Numbered from the stretch's first letter, positions 9,610 to 19,000 are shown. The stretch: DNA of 31,244 bases from Podila epigama (GCA_015679605.1 JAAAVE010000123.1:1-31244); one strand, 5' to 3'. The notes: a model not told the origin generated them from the sequence alone. Numbers and translations are program-made.

Positions 9610-10030
9610 AGTTTACACCAGAGAGCTGAAATGATTTATTTTGCAAGTCCTTTCCCACTTCCTACTAAACGTCTTGGAATCCATTATGGCTAACTGTTTG
9701 AAGGGTCTTCCCCGATAAAATGTAGAAGCTAGTGTGGATAGTTGCATTTTGTTGTTTACCTCCATGCATGGTTGAAAGAGCAAAACTCGATACAGACAAG
9801 GGTGGCATGTTTGCCCTCTGAGTGGCATGTCCATATTCACATACCCAACCGCGCATCTGCCGCACTGTGTACAAAACTGACTCTTCGCTTCTTCTCCAGA
9901 GGCTAGTGTTGAAGCCGTAGTGTTTCCTCCATACATAGTGTCGACATCTTGTTGTTTCCTCCATGCGTTTCTGAAAGAGTAAAGCTTCCCTTTTTTTTGG
10001 CAATTCTATTCGGAGAGTTAACAAAAAGTG
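9610..10030. other. Unit-4-specific insertion with internal repeats
   Basis: About 420 bp that I cannot match to other units. It contains three imperfect copies of a motif near TTTCCTCCATGC (about 9751-9770, 9921-9936 and 9951-9970), two of them followed by TGAAAGAG. On the minus strand two overlapping frames (9613-9936 and 9665-10,024) share a Cys-rich region: one frame has FCTQCGR, the next has WVCEYGH. Across a frame change they would resemble a C-x2-C...C-x3-H zinc-ribbon. This may be a broken fragment of another gene. Evidence is weak and I assign no function. Confidence 0.3.
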
Positions 10031-10167
10031 AAATATATTTCACTTGTGCTTTACGATATAATCATGTTCTTTCAAGACAATAAAAAAAGAAAAGAAAAAA
10101 AAAGGTCTTTTGCTGTTCTCTTCACAAGCAACGTAAAAATTGGATAAATTACGAGGACCGAGGTGTA

Positions 10168-10279
10168 CTATATATTGATAACAGGATGATCAATAGGAGG
10201 AGGCGAGAATGAGACTTTTATTCCATGCAAAAGATAAAAATTATAAAAAAGAATAAAGGAGGACACCGTCTTTTCTTAC
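10168..10279 (-). other. Predicted 3'-UTR intron of array gene 5
   Basis: Donor CATAAG|GTAAGA lies 65 nt after the stop; acceptor ATATAG|TACACC; length 112 nt. It is retained even though this gene is the most divergent member. Confidence 0.5.
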
Positions 10280-10344
10280 CTTATGTTCATAAAAAAACGC
10301 AAGATACAACGTTCTCTTGCAATTTATTTTTCAAGAAAAAAAAA

Positions 10345-10605
10345 TTAAACGCGGCAGTGGTCCCCAGACTGTCCAGTGATGACGCATCCCTTGCTGCAAA
10401 GGCCATACCAGCGCATGGGTTTAGACATCTTGACACCGTTACACTGGTAGAGCATCTCCCTATGGCAGTCTTGAGTCATGAGAGGAGACTGGCCACAGTA
10501 GTTGCCGGCGACTTTGCTTAAGCAGCGGCAATTAGCAGGGTCGGCAGATGAGGAAATGAAGAGTGTGGCCAAGACAATGGCGATGATGGTCTGAATGGAC
10601 TTCAT
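10345..10605 (-). CDS. Secreted eight-cysteine protein, array gene 5 (divergent)
   Basis: 86 residues from the ATG at 10,605; the open frame continues to 10,683 but the TATA-like element at about 10,690 makes that start unlikely. The signal peptide begins MKSIQTIIAIVLATLF rather than MKFTQTIVAVVLATLF. Cysteines at 26, 28, 37, 47, 55, 70, 74 and 84, so both the cysteine 3-4 loop (as in gene 4) and the cysteine 5-6 loop (as in gene 1, here RWYGLC) are longer by one. The end is GDHCRV instead of DYCRV. It is the most diverged copy and could have a different target or partner; function unknown. Confidence 0.88.
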   Translation of the reverse strand: MKSIQTIIAIVLATLFISSSADPANCRCLSKVAGNYCGQSPLMTQDCHREMLYQCNGVKMSKPMRWYGLCSKGCVITGQSGDHCRV

Positions 10606-10689
10606 GGTCGGTTTATGTGTTAGCGTGTGGAGTGTTTGTGTTTGAAAGCGTGTGAAGATAAAGGATAAGAGGGAACAGACCACTGACCA

Positions 10690-10698
10690 TTATATATC
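10690..10698 (-). promoter_or_regulatory. TATA-like element of array gene 5
   Basis: Minus-strand ATGATATATAATGG, 85 bp upstream of the ATG. It replaces the GGTATAAAAAGG of other copies, so promoter strength may differ. Confidence 0.55.
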
Positions 10699-11079
10699 AT
10701 TATTACTTTTCGTTGTCAAGACAGGTTACACTGAACCTAAAAGGAGACAAGAAACAAAAACACGGCGCGTTTTGTTTCTTTTTGCTGAAACGGTCGCCAT
10801 TCGCCATTTGCCATCACATTTCGACATCCCGTGGACGTGCATGGAAAACGCGCAGCTTGCAGACAAAAGAATGGGAGGACAAAAAAAAAGTAACCGTTTG
10901 AACAACCGCAGCGTCCCAAAATCTGTGTGTCGTTTTGTTTGTTTGTGTTTCTGTGTGCGCTATTTTCTGGTGTGGCTCAAACGATTTGCGTGTTTTAGGG
11001 CGATGGCGCGCCGACCGTGTCCTTCATTTCCCATCGCCTAACTATTAACTATTAAACACATGTAAGCATCCTGCGATGT

Positions 11080-11176
11080 CAAGGGCAAGGGCAAGGGCAA
11101 GGACAAGGGCAAGGACAGACATAGCATCTTGCTCAAGATCAAATGCCACGACAGGGACAAGGACAAGGACAAGGAT
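11080..11176 (+). repeat. Hexanucleotide CAAGGG/CAAGGA repeat clusters
   Basis: Two clusters of a 6-bp repeat, at 11,080-11,118 and about 11,149-11,176. In the plus-strand frame of the following fragment the second cluster reads as Gly-Gln repeats (RQGQGQGQGLG). It marks the point where unit 5 departs from the usual R block. Confidence 0.7.
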
Positions 11177-12120
11177 TAGGAATAGCAATGGAAGGAGAAT
11201 ATGAACGCGGACAAACCGGATGTTCACCTGTGTACGAGCGTGGAGTAGCAGCTGAGGTGAATGTGGGTCAAGGATTGAGATCCACCTCAACCACCCTCGT
11301 CTTTACCATCCCGTGTCCCGCCACCGCCATTGGAGGCGCGTCCTCCATCACATTCATCCCTCCCGACCCACACTTCAGTACCTCAGCGTGCACCAAATCC
11401 AGGCTACAGTCGCCATGGTCCTCCGCCTTCACATCGATCCCACCCTCAACCTTCACCTCAGTATTCTTCACAGTCTCAGTCCTCATCCCACACACCACAG
11501 TTGTCATCCACTCATCCATACCCACAGTCTCGAGGGCATGCGCCTGCTCAGCGCAATCAGATGCACCGTCCGCATTCGCCGCAGTATCATGAGCCCTCCT
11601 CTCCACAACGGCACACGGACCCTCAGTCTCAGTACAATCGATCGTACACGCCACCTCCATATCCAAGTTTGGCGCACGATCGCCATCATGCTCGTGAGCG
11701 ACAAGACCCTGCGCCACTACCGCCACCGTTGCCAGGATATGATCATGAACAACGACTTGTATATGAACAGTGACCTGAATATGATTACCGGTCAGTACTC
11801 TTCGATGCCAAGTGAGTCGCCACGAATGTATTACAACAATGGTCAACGGGGCGGACGTCCTTCACATCCCCGGTCATTGTCGCCAAGGCCATTGTCAGCA
11901 CACAAGGTCTCCACCACCGATGCCTATGAGTAGTGGGAAACTGGGAATCCATCATCAGTACATCATCCCTCTCGTTCACTGGCGCATCCAACTCTTCAGC
12001 ATTATTCTCAATCAGATTCATTTGGTCATGCTCATCCACCACCTCCAGTGCAACATCAGCATCGCCATCCGTCATGGTATCCTCGATTGAATGGATCAGA
12101 GATTGTAGAATGTCTCCTTG
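11143..12120 (+). pseudogene. Fragment of a Pro/Ser/His/Gln-rich protein gene, frameshifted
   Basis: This is the longest copy of the array's H sequence. The plus strand gives successive overlapping frames that together read like a disordered regulatory protein: QGQGQGLG at about 11,150, then PPSHRSHPQPSPQYSSQ and YNRSYTPPPYPSLAHD (frame of 11,330-11,773), then MNSDLNMITGQYSSMPSESP and SPRPLSAHK (frame of 11,313-11,933), then after another frame change SQSDSFGHAHPPPP. At least three frame changes are needed, so it is probably not translated as one protein. Its last 120 bp correspond to the short H blocks of other units. The minus strand is also open over 11,268-11,846 and 11,785-12,138, which is common opposite Pro/His-rich codons. 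Family not recognised; an intact parent may exist elsewhere in the genome. Confidence 0.5.
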
Positions 12121-12496
12121 CTTTTCATTGGGGCACATGGAGGTGTAAAATATGCAACTTTGGGACGTGTGAGATCAGATATGGATCACGTGCCCTTGGA
12201 TATCTCGAATGTTGGACTTCAACATATTTCGACATTTTTTTTTTGGGAAGACAATCTACTCATATTTTGGACAACAAAAGAAATGGATTTCTTACTCTTC
12301 ACTCTATAACCAATGTATCAAAAGGGTAAATAACAAAGTGAAAGTGACTAATGTCTTATGTATTATCAACAAGATGATTAATAGGGGGAAACGAGAATGA
12401 GATTTGATGCCATACGAGATATGACATTTTTAAAAAAGCGAAGTGTTCATAAAAACGGGAGAAATTTGAGCTCCTTTACATATTTATTCAACAATT

Positions 12497-12748
12497 TTAA
12501 ACGCGGCAGTAGTCCTTGGAGAGGCCTTTGAGGACGCATCCCTTCTTGCAAGGTCCATACTCGTGAGGCGTGCTACCATAGACACCGTTGCATTGGTAGA
12601 GGTAGTCCGTCTTGCAGCCACCCATTAGTACAGACTGACCGCAGTGCTTGCCGGCCCGTGTGTTTTCGCAGCGGCAGGCGGCGTCGGCAGACGAGGCAAC
12701 GAAGAGGGTGGCCAGGACAACGGCAACGATGGTCTGAGTGAACTTCAT
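12497..12748 (-). CDS. Secreted eight-cysteine protein, array gene 6
   Basis: 83 residues; the first 24 match genes 2, 3 and 4. Cysteines at 25, 27, 36, 45, 53, 67, 71 and 81. The mature part has CRCENTRAGKHC at its start, a GGCKTDYLYQC centre and STPHEYGPCKKGC near the end, with a net charge of about +5. The TATA box and 5' leader are almost identical to those of gene 3, which points to a recent common copy or gene conversion. It is the one member whose 3'-UTR lacks the conserved splice donor, so its transcript should be unspliced. Function unknown. Confidence 0.9.
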   Translation of the reverse strand: MKFTQTIVAVVLATLFVASSADAACRCENTRAGKHCGQSVLMGGCKTDYLYQCNGVYGSTPHEYGPCKKGCVLKGLSKDYCRV

Positions 12749-12829
12749 ATTTGGATTAATGATGTGTTTGTGATTGTGAGTATTTGAGAAGACGAGGATG
12801 AAGGATAAGAGACTACGAACCGTCGACCC

Positions 12830-12838
12830 TTTTATACC
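12830..12838 (-). promoter_or_regulatory. TATA box of array gene 6
   Basis: Minus-strand AGGTATAAAAGGGTCGACGG, 82 bp upstream of the ATG, the same sequence and distance as gene 3. Confidence 0.7.
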
Positions 12839-13973
12839 TTTTTTTTTTTTCAGCGCGAAAAGGATTACACATCTTTTCTTTTATCCACAAAATTACGTTA
12901 AGTTGACATACTGACAAAGGGGTACAAAGGAACGCGGCGCTTTTTTCATGCAACAACGGCTGTCATTCACTATCTGCCATCATATCTCGACATCCAATAA
13001 CGAACATGGAAAATGCCTATGCCTTGTGTAGCTGGTGAATAAAAATGTGAGGACAAAACAAACACACTGCAAACAAATGGACAAGATGATGTCTGTGTTC
13101 ACTCTTCGCCGCTACCACTCTCAACAGAAGAATCCCGGTAACCAATCATAAGAGCAACTGTTGAACACAACAAACAACATTCTTTCCCACAGTCAGTTAA
13201 CCTTATTTTCCTACCTGCAACGTCAGCATACTGCTACCGTTTCTACAATCTGAGCATACGATTTTTGAAAGAACGACGTCTACGTGCTTTAACGGGGCAA
13301 ACGTGTGTACTGCGCAATTCTAAACTTTTTTTACTCTCAATTTGTCGGGATCCAGGACAACTCGAGACACCCATCGACTGAGCCCAATGCAACCTTCCTG
13401 TGCGCGGATTATGTACTAGCGCAAAAGTATATAGCAAAGCTGTCTACATCGTAGTACACGTCCTAGCGCTGGAACCCTTTTTCAAGCACATAGCACAATT
13501 CTTCACTATCATTTTCAATCATACCGCATGCTCATGCTCGTCCACCACCTTCAGCGCAACATCAGCACCGCCACTTGTCACAGTACCCTCGACATAGCAG
13601 ATTGAATGGCGTAAATACTATAGAGATAATGTTTGGCGTTGCCATTATACCTTGTCCTCATAATCTGTTTTTTCTCTTGTCAAGGGCCTTCTAAACAGTC
13701 AACAAGGGCTTCTGGAGGCCGAAGTGAATCACATGCAAATCCCTTGAGTTTTTCCAAACTCCTTGCCATTTTAACGCGCCTTTCGAGCCCAGCATAAAAA
13801 CAAGTTGCACTCTGTAAAGTATTATTTGTATTCCCATATGCATGTGTTCAGGGACGTGTGGTTCAACCCATTGATCAGATTTCTTCAGTTATCTCCATAT
13901 TTTTTTTTCTTTTGGATAGGCCGTTTACACAATTAAGAAATGTATAAATAATACTTTATCTAAAGCCTTGCAA

Positions 13974-13979
13974 TTTATT
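13974..13979 (-). terminator. Polyadenylation signal of array gene 7
   Basis: Minus-strand AATAAATAAATTGC about 85 nt beyond the predicted 3'-UTR acceptor, equivalent to the signals in units 2 and 3. Confidence 0.5.
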
Positions 13980-14061
13980 TATTTTTCATAGAAGAAAAAA
14001 ATCGCTGTTCACTCCACATGCAATGTAAATACAAGATAGATAACGTGAATAGACCGATATC

Positions 14062-14170
14062 CTATAGATTATCAACAAGGTAATTAAATCGAGGATATGT
14101 TAACTACATAATAATCAAAAGGGGGAAAGAGAATGAGATAAGTGATGTCAAAGCAATATCTTTTCTTTAC
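14062..14170 (-). other. Predicted 3'-UTR intron of array gene 7
   Basis: Donor ACACAAG|GTAAAG lies 66 nt after the stop; acceptor TCTATAG|GATATCGG; length 109 nt, with TTGATAAT just before the acceptor. Unit 3 is very similar. Confidence 0.55.
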
Positions 14171-14236
14171 CTTGTGTTTGTAAGAAACGCGAGAATAAGG
14201 GGCTTCTTACAATCTTTTTTTCAAGAAAAAAGATTT

Positions 14237-14488
14237 TTAAACGCGGCAGTAGTCCTTGGAGAGACCCTGGTAGACGCATCCCTTGGTGCAGGGGCCGTAC
14301 TCGTAGGCAGTGCTGCCCTGGACACCGTTGCACTGGTAGAGGTAGTTGGTCTTGCAGCCGGACATGAAGGGGGAGTGACCGCAGTGCTTGCCGGCGTAGG
14401 AGCGGTTGCAGATGCAGGCGGCGTCAGCAGAAGAGGCAATGAAGAGAGTGGCCAAGACAACGGCAACGATGGTCTGAGTGAACTTCAT
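14237..14488 (-). CDS. Secreted eight-cysteine protein, array gene 7
   Basis: 83 residues with the family signal peptide (one change, FIASS for FVASS). Cysteines at 25, 27, 36, 45, 53, 67, 71 and 81. Distinct features are CICNRSYAGKHCGHS (His replaces the usual Gln of CGQS), a TAYEYGPC loop and VYQGLSKDYCRV. NRS at 28-30 is a potential N-glycosylation sequon at the same position as NTT in gene 3. Net charge about +4. The TATA box is 83 bp upstream of the ATG. Overlapping long frames on the other strand and in the other minus frame are shadows. Function unknown. Confidence 0.9.
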   Translation of the reverse strand: MKFTQTIVAVVLATLFIASSADAACICNRSYAGKHCGHSPFMSGCKTNYLYQCNGVQGSTAYEYGPCTKGCVYQGLSKDYCRV

Positions 14489-14570
14489 GTTTGGATTGTT
14501 GGTGTGTTTTGTATTTGTGAGTATTTGAGAAGATGAGGATGAAGGCCAAGAGACTACACACCGTGGACCT

Positions 14571-14579
14571 TTTTATACC
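14571..14579 (-). promoter_or_regulatory. TATA box of array gene 7
   Basis: Minus-strand AGGTATAAAAAGGTCCACGG, 83 bp upstream of the ATG. Confidence 0.7.
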
Positions 14580-15595
14580 TTTTTTTTTCAACGCGAAAAG
14601 GATTACATTTCTTTTTCTTTCTGCCCAAAAATTACACTGGGCCGACATACTGACAAAGGGGCGCAAAGAAACGCGGCGCCTTTTTTTCATGCAACAATGG
14701 CTGTCGTTCACCATATGCCATCATCTATCGACATGCAGTAACGAGCATGGAAAACGCGCAAGTAATGGGCATGAATGGGAGGACAAAAAAAAACGGTCAA
14801 AACGGATAGGATGGTAATGTTCAGCAAACCGTGTGAATTAGCGCAGTGTACAATATCTGTGCGTCGTTTGTTTTGCATTGCTTTTGTTTTTGTTTGTTTG
14901 GTTGTTTGTTTGTTTGTTGTTGTTGATTTTTTTTTTTTGCGATGCTCTAACGTTTTGTATCTAATAGGGAGTCAATCATTTCCCATCGTCCAATTAGCAA
15001 GCACATGTAAGCACCCTGTGTTTTTCTGGGCACCCATGAACAAACCTGAACATGACCTAGGGAAAATAAAATTCGGGAGAGAAGGATTGTGTTCAATCGA
15101 TAACACACTGCACCACTGCCGCATCTCAAGAGAAGAGAAAAAGAAAAGAAACTCTGCTTGGACATTTTTACGCCTTACCTTGTGTCAAAAATAAGAGCAA
15201 CGGTTGATACACAAAATGCAAACAGGGAACTCGGGCAAAATGCATTCCATGTCGCATGAATGACACAAAGTTCTTCCTTCCCACAGATAGGCTGTGCTCT
15301 ACTCCAACCTCCAACTTCCAGCATTGTCTACGATATCATTGTCAGCCTTTTACCTAGCGTGTTTTTTTATGTTTTTTGGGCTACTTTTTTCTATAATAAG
15401 CCTATGATGCTTGGAAGGGATGTACCATTATCGACTACTTCATCAGAAGGAAAACGTTTGTACTCTACTAAACTACCTTTTTTATTTTTAAGTCGTGTTG
15501 ATTACGGTAGACTCGGGCCACCAATTGACAGAGCCCAGTGCTTTCATTCTGTGTGCGGTACATTTGCTAGTGCGAAGACACCACCTTTTTCATAA

Positions 15596-16054
15596 AGCGC
15601 CGTATTTCTTTCACGCATGAACGGCTTTTTTGACTCGGGCTCTATCAAAGTCGCTGAGTTTCATTTTTCTGGGGTGAGCAAAACACTCATATTCCCCAGG
15701 GGGGGCTCCACGGACAAAAAAAAGAAAAAAAAAATCGCGGCTCATGCAGCTTCGCACGCCGCACTTGCATGTCCTTTCCCTCTTCCATTGAATCAAGTAT
15801 ATAAAAAAAAGAAAATAAAGCATCACGTCGCGTTCTACAATGGGACAACGGATAAACTAGTTGGCAATATCGGCAAGAAGAAGTGAGGAAACAACCAGTT
15901 GTCCGTGCAATAATTGTTGCTTTAGCAAAAAAAAAATAGAAAAGGGGGATAACATGACACGTTTATTTATCTATTCCGACGAATACTTCATCCATCCATA
16001 AATAAGAAATCGAAAAAAAAGAGTTACATCCCTCTGTACAATAGTCTAAGTATT
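15596..16054. other. Array edge to transporter 3' end: intergenic
   Basis: No gene is supported. There is a good hairpin at 15,669-15,699 (CTGGGG/CCCCAG and TGAG/CTCA around CAAAACA), a run of seven G at about 15,701, several poly-A runs, and a TATATAAAAAAAAG string near 15,800. The polyadenylation signal of the transporter is at 15,962-15,967. Confidence 0.5.
15962..15967 (-). terminator. Polyadenylation signal of the SPX transporter
   Basis: Minus-strand AATAAA about 88 nt after the stop codon. Confidence 0.45.
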
Positions 16055-19000
16055 CTACCAACCCAAGACACTCATCAACGCGTAACCAAGCGTGACAATG
16101 GTTATACAGGCAACCACACTAGATGGCACGCCCACCTTTAAAAAGTCACCGGTGTTCAGGTATTGCTGACCCATCTCATCCTCCATCATAATCGCGTTCA
16201 TATTCGGGAACCCTGATACAGGCAATCCCATGGCGCCAGAGCACATCAATGCAGCCGCCTATCATGATATCAAGAATAATGTCACGTAGTGCAAAATAGA
16301 AAAAAAAATGATTGATAAGTGAGTGACTCAAGACTTTGTACATCAAACTATAAGCATGCTCAATATACATTTACAATGACACTTACCATGACAAGGAGAC
16401 GCGAGTGAGGCTCAGGGAGGTTGGCACCAACCTGGGCCACGATGGGAAGAATAATCAACGCGCCAACTGTATGCGAGATAAATGTGGCAATCACCAGCAC
16501 CATCCCGGCAAAGACGCAGCACACGCCAAACGCTGTCATGCCCGCAACATACTTTTGAACCTCGAGAGCAATCATGTGCAACAGCCCAGATGACTCTACA
16601 GCCTTGCCTAATGCGATGCCTCCCATAGCCAAGATGATCACGGTCCACAAAAAGTTGTTAAAGTCCTCCTTGGTCAAAATGCCAGTGCCAAAGAAGGCTA
16701 ATAAAGGAATGATGGCAATCAGACCCATGTCACCAAACAGCCATTCCAAACGATGCTCAAAGCACCACAGAATAATTGTCAGCACAGTGACCGCACAGAC
16801 AAATACTTGGGTGCCTGTAATGGGGTCCTTGGTCGATCGAATCGTGCTAATGGTAGGTGTGTTGGACGAGGGTTTGTAGACCCAAAGGAGCAGGGCCCAG
16901 ATGGCCAAATCGCAAACGAGACAGACGGGGAGTGCAACCATGAACCACTCGAGCCAGCTAGGTGCAGGGTGCATGTACTCGATCGCAATAATGTTTTGAG
17001 GTGAACTGATGGGCGAGGCCATGCCTCCCACATTGGATGCCAACGCAATGCCAAGAATAAGACACTTGGCAAAAGAAGACCCAGGGGGTAATGTTCGGAG
17101 GATTGGCTATCACGTCAAGTATAATGTCACATACAATGTTCACAAAAGCATAGCATGAAAGTAAGCACGTGAACTCATTTCAATTAATTACCTGCGGGAG
17201 AATGTAGAATGAACAAAAAAAAAATAAAAAAAAACGCAAAAAATCTGTACCTGGATCAAGGAGAAACACAAGACGGGGGCAGCAACGTTACTGATCCACA
17301 TACTAGCCACTGTCGCAACGAGCATATTGGCCAAGAGGACAGCACTGGGCCGGGTACCAGCCTTGGAGAGGACGACGGTCGCCATAGCCTTGGCAATGTG
17401 AAACTTGCTCATGGCCGCAGCCACCGCAAATCCTCCAAGCAACAACATGATCACTGGCGAAAACATGAGAGAAAAGATCTTTTTCGAAGCTGCATGCGCG
17501 TCCAGGCGCGTATGTTCCTCGTCATCCGAACGCATCACACGCAACATTACCACCAGCAGAGGCACCAATAATGATGTCACGAATAATGGCATTGCCTGAT
17601 GATGATATTGTTATAGTTGATGTTGATGTTGATGTTGATGATGTTGTTGTTATAGGCGAGGTGGTAGAGGACGTGTTGGTGGATATTGGATGTTGGAGGA
17701 CGTGTTGGTGGTGGTGGTAATGGTAATAACGATAATGTCGTTGTCATGTTCGCGTTCGTTATAAAACAGAAAAAAAAACGATGTTAAAACACGACAATAA
17801 CAACAACAGCAACAAAAAAAACAATCACTCCCGCGCACTCTTCAACATTAAACGACAATTGAAAATTACCTCAGTGGCCCATAAGAGCGAGGCAAAGATG
17901 AGAATCGCCAAACAGTTTTGCTGCTCTGGTCCTTCAAACAGGTCCACGCTCAACAGTACAGCAAAGACAAGACAGCAAAAGGCCATCACAAAGACATTCT
18001 TTGTCAACAGTTTGGGGAGAGTGATCGGTCCAAAAGGAGTTCGGATCACAATGGGTCCTGTCTTTTGAGCGGACGAGGGGCGGACGCCGACCGCCTGGCT
18101 CTTGCGCTCGATGCCAATCATGTCACGCCAGATGGTGTTGCGCTCCCATACCATGTGCTCCTTGAGGTGCATTCGTAGAGATCGCTTTGCGACTTCGACA
18201 TCACCGTCAGCAAAGATTCGTGCGTAGATGTTGCGCACCCGGTCGATCTGCTCCTGAAGCTTGGTGGTTGTCTCCTGTTTGAAAGGGTACGCCTGAAGTA
18301 CAATCTGGTTCATGTAAACCTTTTTCGTGTTGTTCTCTGAGATCTTGTCGTACTTTTTCAAGATCTTTGAAAATCCAGTGCAGTTGAGTTTGGCGTAGGA
18401 TTGCAGCTCTGACAGATTGACAAACATCTCGATGCAGTTGTGGCGGTATCGCATACGCTCGTGTTCCATTTCGGGCTCGAACCATAAGCTCTTAATGTCC
18501 TCGTCATCATTGTCATCATTGTCGTTGTCATCATCCTGGTTGGAGGGATGATTTGGGTCTGGATGAGGGCTATCAGCATCACCATCAGCATCAGGATTGA
18601 TGGCTGTGGCCTCGGAAGAGGACCCAATACCATGTCCGTTCAGGGTCGATCCGCCAGGGTTGGGGACGTGATCTGCACTCTGGGCCGCCTCGGCTGCTGT
18701 CCGAAAGGCAGCGGCATTGGCGGCGGCGAGAGCCTCGTCGTAGCGCCAGCTTCCAGATCGGCCAAGGGTAGAACCACGACTGGCCCTGCTGTTGTTGCGC
18801 GTCCTGGTTTTGCGGACACTATTTGCACCAGAAGTCTTGCCATTGTTGCTATGATGGGAAAATACTCCAGAGGGCCTTGGGGTCGATGGGTCAACACTCT
18901 CGACAAATTCGACATCGGCGGCAAGGGCTTCCACTTCTGCGTAGAGTTCGCGTTCCTTTTTGTAGTAAAAGGTGAGAATCTTTTCGAGTTCCTTGTCGAG

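Larger units (their letters stand above)
8181..10045 (-). repeat. Array unit 4
   Basis: The unit holds cysteine-rich gene 4, its TATA box, an upstream block at about 8862-8985, an R block at about 8990-9480 and a short H block at about 9485-9590. The usual Q block is replaced by about 400 bp (9610-10,030) of sequence not seen elsewhere in the array. The H block minus frame stops early after GHDH. Note the CACCATCTGTCTC version of the conserved upstream motif, which has lost several bases relative to units 3 and 6. Confidence 0.55.
10046..12300 (-). repeat. Array unit 5 (contains the long P/H/Q-rich fragment)
   Basis: The unit contains the divergent cysteine-rich gene 5, a TATATA element and an upstream block at about 10,763-10,880. 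It then has only the first part of an R block, ending in CACATGTAAGCATCCTGCG near 11,075. From there the sequence changes to hexanucleotide repeats and the long coding fragment instead of the usual R sequence. A Q-like tail with CACGTG near 12,187 follows. Confidence 0.55.
12301..13950 (-). repeat. Array unit 6
   Basis: The unit contains cysteine-rich gene 6, a TATA box, an upstream block at about 12,931-13,055, a shortened R block at about 13,060-13,440, an H block at about 13,450-13,615 (minus frame interrupted after DEHEHAV) and a Q block at about 13,660-13,900. The Q block has CACATG where units 1, 2b, 3 and 5 have CACGTG. The 3'-UTR donor site present in the other units is destroyed here: the minus strand reads GAACACTTCGCTTT where others read GAACACAAGGTAAAG. 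Confidence 0.6.
13951..15595 (-). repeat. Array unit 7 (right-hand end of the array)
   Basis: The unit contains cysteine-rich gene 7, a TATA box, an upstream block at about 14,672-14,790 and an R block at about 14,950-15,595. The R block is recognisable to GCCACCAATTGACAGAGCCCAG and TTTGCTAGTGCGAAGACA near 15,580. No H or Q block follows, so the array ends here. A (GTTT)n-like run is at about 14,885-14,925. Confidence 0.6.

Noticed and set aside
11268-11846. 192-codon minus frame in the long P/H/Q fragment
   Set aside because: Pro-, His- and Gln-rich codons on the plus strand leave the opposite strand free of stops. The plus reading is more typical of a real fungal protein, though I keep some doubt.
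6040-12190. CACGTG boxes in Q blocks as Pho4-type sites linked to the phosphate transporter
   Set aside because: They lie in the array, downstream of the cysteine-rich genes, and none was seen upstream of the transporter; they are simply copies of one repeat.
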